A DNA stretch of 62,823 nt from JBHJGM01 sp964405825 (GTDB taxonomy: Bacteria > Verrucomicrobiota > Verrucomicrobiia > Opitutales > JBHJGM01), in assembly GCA_964405825.1 (NCBI GenBank), contig CAYOPI010000012.1, positions 1 to 62,823 of the forward strand. The letters run 5' to 3'. A model generated the notes under the pieces. It was not told the origin of the DNA. It ran no database searches and worked only from the letters and a program-made list of their open reading frames with translations. Shown here one piece after another: positions 59,042 to 62,823 of the stretch. The translations under genes and the position numbers were made by a program. How positions within the stretch are numbered: the stretch's first letter is position 1; each line of letters begins with the position of its first letter.

Positions 59042-59205
59042 TCGCAGAGCATGTCGTTCGCCGGTCAGGGTGGCAAGCGCCCTGGCCCGGATTTAGTGGT
59101 TGAGTGGGTGCCGGACCCACCTAGATTCATCGTTCGACTCTGTCACCCGTGCCGCCACCGCCGCGCAAAACGGGTTCACTTACCCCTGATCTCCGGTACG
59201 CTTCC

Positions 59206-60192
59206 ATGTCCGAAACGCCCACTGAATCCCCCGGCGCCGCCGATGATCCACCCGGCAGCGAGGCCACGCCACAGACTCCTCCGTCCAGCCCTTCGGCACC
59301 TCGCCGCAGCCGGCGCAACCGCACGCTCAAGCGCGGTTTTCCCGGCGAGGGCGCCGCTCCGGCGGCCACCGGTCGCGCTCAGCCCACCGAGGTCGAGAAC
59401 GTTCACGGCGCGGTGGAGAATCTTTCCGGTGCTCATGCCTCCGGTTACGCCGGGGCCGAACAGCGTCGCTCCCGTGAGGAGCGTCCACGACGACGTCGGC
59501 ACGAACGCCCCGAAGCAGCCGAGGACGACAACCAGCCCGAGAACCCAATGGCGGGCGAGAAACAGGAATGGGCGCCCCGCGAAAGCAGCACCCCGCCGAC
59601 CGAACGTCCGGCTGAACCACCCGAGGCCGCGAAGGGAGGTGGAGTCGATTTGGGCGGAGGCAAATTGCCCGGCACCAGCCACCGGCGTGACGAGGACCGC
59701 GCGGTGCGTGAAGTGCGTCGACGAATGCGGCAGCAGCAGCAGCAGAGTGAGCTGCCCGACCGCGCGGGCACCGATGAGGCCGCCCAGAAGGGCTTCGTGG
59801 GCCGGTTTATCACGGGGATCATCGCCTTTTTCAAAGGTACGGACGCCATGGAGGCGCACATCGAAACCACCGACCGCGATCGCGCCGCCCGCCGGCGTCA
59901 ACGCGATGGGGGCAGCTCCGGTTCCGGCTCCAAAGGCCGTGGGGATCGTTCCCGAAGGGATTCGCGCGAAGGCCACCGTTCAGAGTCCGGTGGCGAAGGC
60001 CGCGAACGCAGCTCCTCGCGGGAAGGCCGCGGCAACGGCCCCCGGCGCGGTTCGGGCGGACGCTCCCGTTCCGGTTCACGCGAAGGCGGCTCGAACCGCG
60101 GCGGCGGGCGCTCCCAACGCTCTGGCAACGGAGGCGGTGGCGGCCGTCGTCCACGTGGCGATGGCTCACGCTCGTCCCCCCGCGACGATTGA
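59206..60192 (+). CDS. Disordered RGG/RS-rich protein of unknown function
   Basis: The 328-residue protein is almost wholly low complexity: a Pro/Ser/Glu-rich N-terminal third, an Arg/Glu-rich middle (HERPEAAEDDNQ region), a short amphipathic segment GFVGRFITGIIAFFKG at about residue 200, and a C-terminal third of Ser-Arg and Arg-Gly-Gly repeats (for example GSNRGGGRSQRSGN). RGG and RS tracts bind RNA and drive condensates in eukaryotes; similar tails occur on bacterial RNA helicases and RNases. It has no folded enzymatic domain I can see. murA follows 61 bases downstream. The frame is supported by the ATG at 59206; the opposite strand is also open. Confidence 0.6.
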   Translation: MSETPTESPGAADDPPGSEATPQTPPSSPSAPRRSRRNRTLKRGFPGEGAAPAATGRAQPTEVENVHGAVENLSGAHASGYAGAEQRRSREERPRRRRHERPEAAEDDNQPENPMAGEKQEWAPRESSTPPTERPAEPPEAAKGGGVDLGGGKLPGTSHRRDEDRAVREVRRRMRQQQQQSELPDRAGTDEAAQKGFVGRFITGIIAFFKGTDAMEAHIETTDRDRAARRRQRDGGSSGSGSKGRGDRSRRDSREGHRSESGGEGRERSSSREGRGNGPRRGSGGRSRSGSREGGSNRGGGRSQRSGNGGGGGRRPRGDGSRSSPRDD

Positions 60193-60253
60193 GCGTTCAC
60201 CGCCACTTCAAAAACGTTGCCCGGCCGGCCCGGCGCATTAGCGTCAGCGCTGC

Positions 60254-61552
<1,299 letters not shown>

Positions 61553-61568
61553 CGAAAAGACCCGCGGG

Positions 61569-62030
61569 CTACTGCCGACGCCGCTTGACGTTCTGCTGGG
61601 TCAGGGCAAAGCGCGCCATGCGCTCCAGTCGCTCGATCTCGTCGATGTCCTGCTCGGGGAGCTTCCGCGCTTCCTCAAGGGCTTTGCGCGCGCGCTCCTC
61701 AGCCTGGGAAACTTCCTCAAGGTCGATGCGTTGCACGTCGATCGCCGCCTCGGTCAGAATCGAGACCTGATCGCCGAGCACCCGGAGAAAGCCGCGGTCG
61801 ACCGCCAGGCTCTCCGGCCCCGGATGGCTGCGGTCGGGATCGTCCTTGCCCAGCGCGGTGTTGGGTCCGGGATTGGTCAGCTCGACCTCGCCCGGTTCAA
61901 CCTGGGTGATCAGGGGCAGGTGCCCCGGCAGCACGCCGATTTCACCCTCGGCGGTAGGCAGCACAACCGCGTCGGCCGTGCCACTGAAGACCTTCCGGTC
62001 CGGCGTAACGATTTCCAGAGTGAGCGACAT
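61569..62030 (-). CDS. atpC: ATP synthase F1 epsilon subunit
   Basis: The 153-residue protein begins SLTLEIVTPDRKVFSGTADA and contains GEIGVLPGHLPLITQVEPGE, the conserved beta-sandwich, and a C-terminal helical hairpin (SQAEERARKALEEARKLPEQ). An insertion of about 18 residues, NPGPNTALGKDDPDRSHP, sits between the beta strands where the usual protein has a short turn. The subunit couples rotation and inhibits hydrolysis. It is 88 bases downstream of atpD, as in standard atp operons. Confidence 0.9.
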   Translation of the reverse strand: MSLTLEIVTPDRKVFSGTADAVVLPTAEGEIGVLPGHLPLITQVEPGEVELTNPGPNTALGKDDPDRSHPGPESLAVDRGFLRVLGDQVSILTEAAIDVQRIDLEEVSQAEERARKALEEARKLPEQDIDEIERLERMARFALTQQNVKRRRQ

Positions 62031-62118
62031 GACAGCAACTCGATTCAGTAGTCCTAGAGGCTAGCGGCCACGACTCATTCTGCAACCGGACCGAAAAGAA
62101 ATAGCCGGCAATGGGGGA

Positions 62119-62823
62119 TCAGGAGGCCTTCGCCGAACGTTCCTCGTGGGCCGCGAGCGCTTCCTCAATCTCGCCCTTCATGTAGAAGTCCGTCTCGTTG
62201 ATGTGGTCGAGTTCGCCGTCCAGGATCATCTTGAAGCCCTTGATCGTGTCGGCCACCGAAACGATTTTGCCGGGCAGACCAGTGAAGACCTCGGCCACGT
62301 TGAAGGGCTGCGAAAGGTAGCGCTGAATCTTGCGCGCGCGGTACACCGTGAGTTTGTCCTCCGGCGAAAGCTCATCCAGCCCCAGAATCGCGATGATGTC
62401 CTGCAGGTCGTTGTAGCGCTGCAAGACCTCCTGCACCCCGCGGGCCACGCTGAAGTGCTCCTCGCCCACGATGTGCGGCTCCAGCGCCTTTGACGTGGAG
62501 GCCAGCGGGTCGACCGCCGGGTAAATCCCCAGCTCGGCGATGCGACGCTCCAGCACGATGGTCGAGTCCAGGTGGGCAAAGGTGTTTGCCGGGGCCGGGT
62601 CGGTCAGGTCGTCCGCCGGCACGTAAACCGCCTGGAACGACGTGATTGAGCCCTTCACCGTCGAGGTGATGCGCTCCTGCAGCTGGCCCATCTCCTCGGC
62701 CAAGGTCGGCTGGTAACCCACCGCCGAGGGCGCGCGCCCGAGCAGCGCCGACACCTCCGAGCCCGCCTGCGTGAAGCGGAAGATGTTGTCGATGAACAGC
62801 AGCACGTCCTGGTTGCGCTCGTC
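62119..62823 (-). CDS. atpD: ATP synthase F1 beta subunit, 5' end outside window
   Basis: The minus-strand frame is open to the window edge and covers the last about 234 residues of the beta subunit: QDVLLFIDNIFRFTQAGSEV (Walker B region), LGRAPSAVGYQPTLAEEMGQ, the catalytic-loop segment and the C-terminal helical domain with YNDLQDIIAILGLDELSPED. It forms the catalytic sites of F-type ATP synthase. The N-terminal half, including Walker A, lies outside. It precedes atpC on the same strand, so the atp operon enters from the right. Confidence 0.95.
   Translation of the reverse strand, partial: DERNQDVLLFIDNIFRFTQAGSEVSALLGRAPSAVGYQPTLAEEMGQLQERITSTVKGSITSFQAVYVPADDLTDPAPANTFAHLDSTIVLERRIAELGIYPAVDPLASTSKALEPHIVGEEHFSVARGVQEVLQRYNDLQDIIAILGLDELSPEDKLTVYRARKIQRYLSQPFNVAEVFTGLPGKIVSVADTIKGFKMILDGELDHINETDFYMKGEIEEALAAHEERSAKAS

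Noticed and set aside
59176..59976. Minus-strand frame of 266 residues opposite the RGG-rich gene
   Set aside because: Composition is the complement of the Arg/Ser/Gly repeats; no start signal or domain.

Overview
The window is a 62.8 kb piece of a high-GC, Gram-negative draft genome. It contains three runs of exactly 100 N, so it is scaffolded from contigs, possibly metagenome-assembled. The gene content suggests Verrucomicrobiota, most likely the Opitutia side: a PEP-CTERM protein, an LL-diaminopimelate aminotransferase of DapL type, RNase E/G together with RNase Y, paired PL22 oligogalacturonate lyases, and ExbB/ExbD with large secreted repeat proteins. This placement is inferred from gene content only; no rRNA or tRNA gene was found.

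Layout. (1) 0-5.3 kb, minus strand: surface heptose synthesis (HddA kinase, an HddC-GmhB fusion), a glycosyltransferase, and an uncharacterised protein that carries protein-kinase-like motifs. (2) 5.4-13.6 kb: housekeeping and accessory genes (ASCH protein, thioredoxin reductase, RodA, RNase E/G), a BrnT-type toxin-antitoxin pair translationally coupled to a Tat-exported phosphoesterase, a decayed alpha/beta hydrolase, and a second toxin-antitoxin pair split by an assembly gap. (3) 13.7-23.8 kb: a probable pectin island with two PL22 lyases, sugar oxidoreductases, two secreted GH51-like arabinofuranosidases and a PEP-CTERM protein. (4) 24.1-31.2 kb: an energised envelope system consisting of a 1072-residue secreted helical-repeat protein, a second secreted repeat protein, ExbB and two ExbD proteins. 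(5) 31.2-39.3 kb: small-molecule metabolism and sugar catabolism (glyoxalases, RsmD, PfkB kinase, an L-fucose-isomerase-like protein, SMP-30 lactonase, DeoR regulator, methyltransferase).

(6) 39.4-54 kb: a regulatory, motility and surface-sugar block. It has a minus-strand operon of secreted and TPR proteins, a cytidylyltransferase, an NtrC-type regulator, CheX, a receiver/pseudo-receiver/STAS-like protein, and pseudaminic-acid-type genes (PseB, PseI, PseC, PseH-like). Inside the last set is a single protein fusing an SDR epimerase, whose catalytic Tyr position is Thr, to an ATP-grasp ligase. (7) 54.2-62.8 kb: housekeeping genes (RNase Y, TetR, a DUF2335 protein in a less GC-rich patch, DapL, dUTPase-like, an RGG/RS-rich protein, MurA, AtpC, and the C-terminal half of AtpD).

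The strongest candidates for something undescribed are the SDR/ATP-grasp fusion in the pseudaminic-type cluster, the CheX plus REC-pseudoREC-STAS cassette, the secreted-repeat/ExbB/ExbD/ExbD operon, and the kinase-like protein next to the heptose genes. Two of the three N gaps appear to be artefacts: the flanking contig ends share 10-11 bases, and joining them gives intact reading frames.
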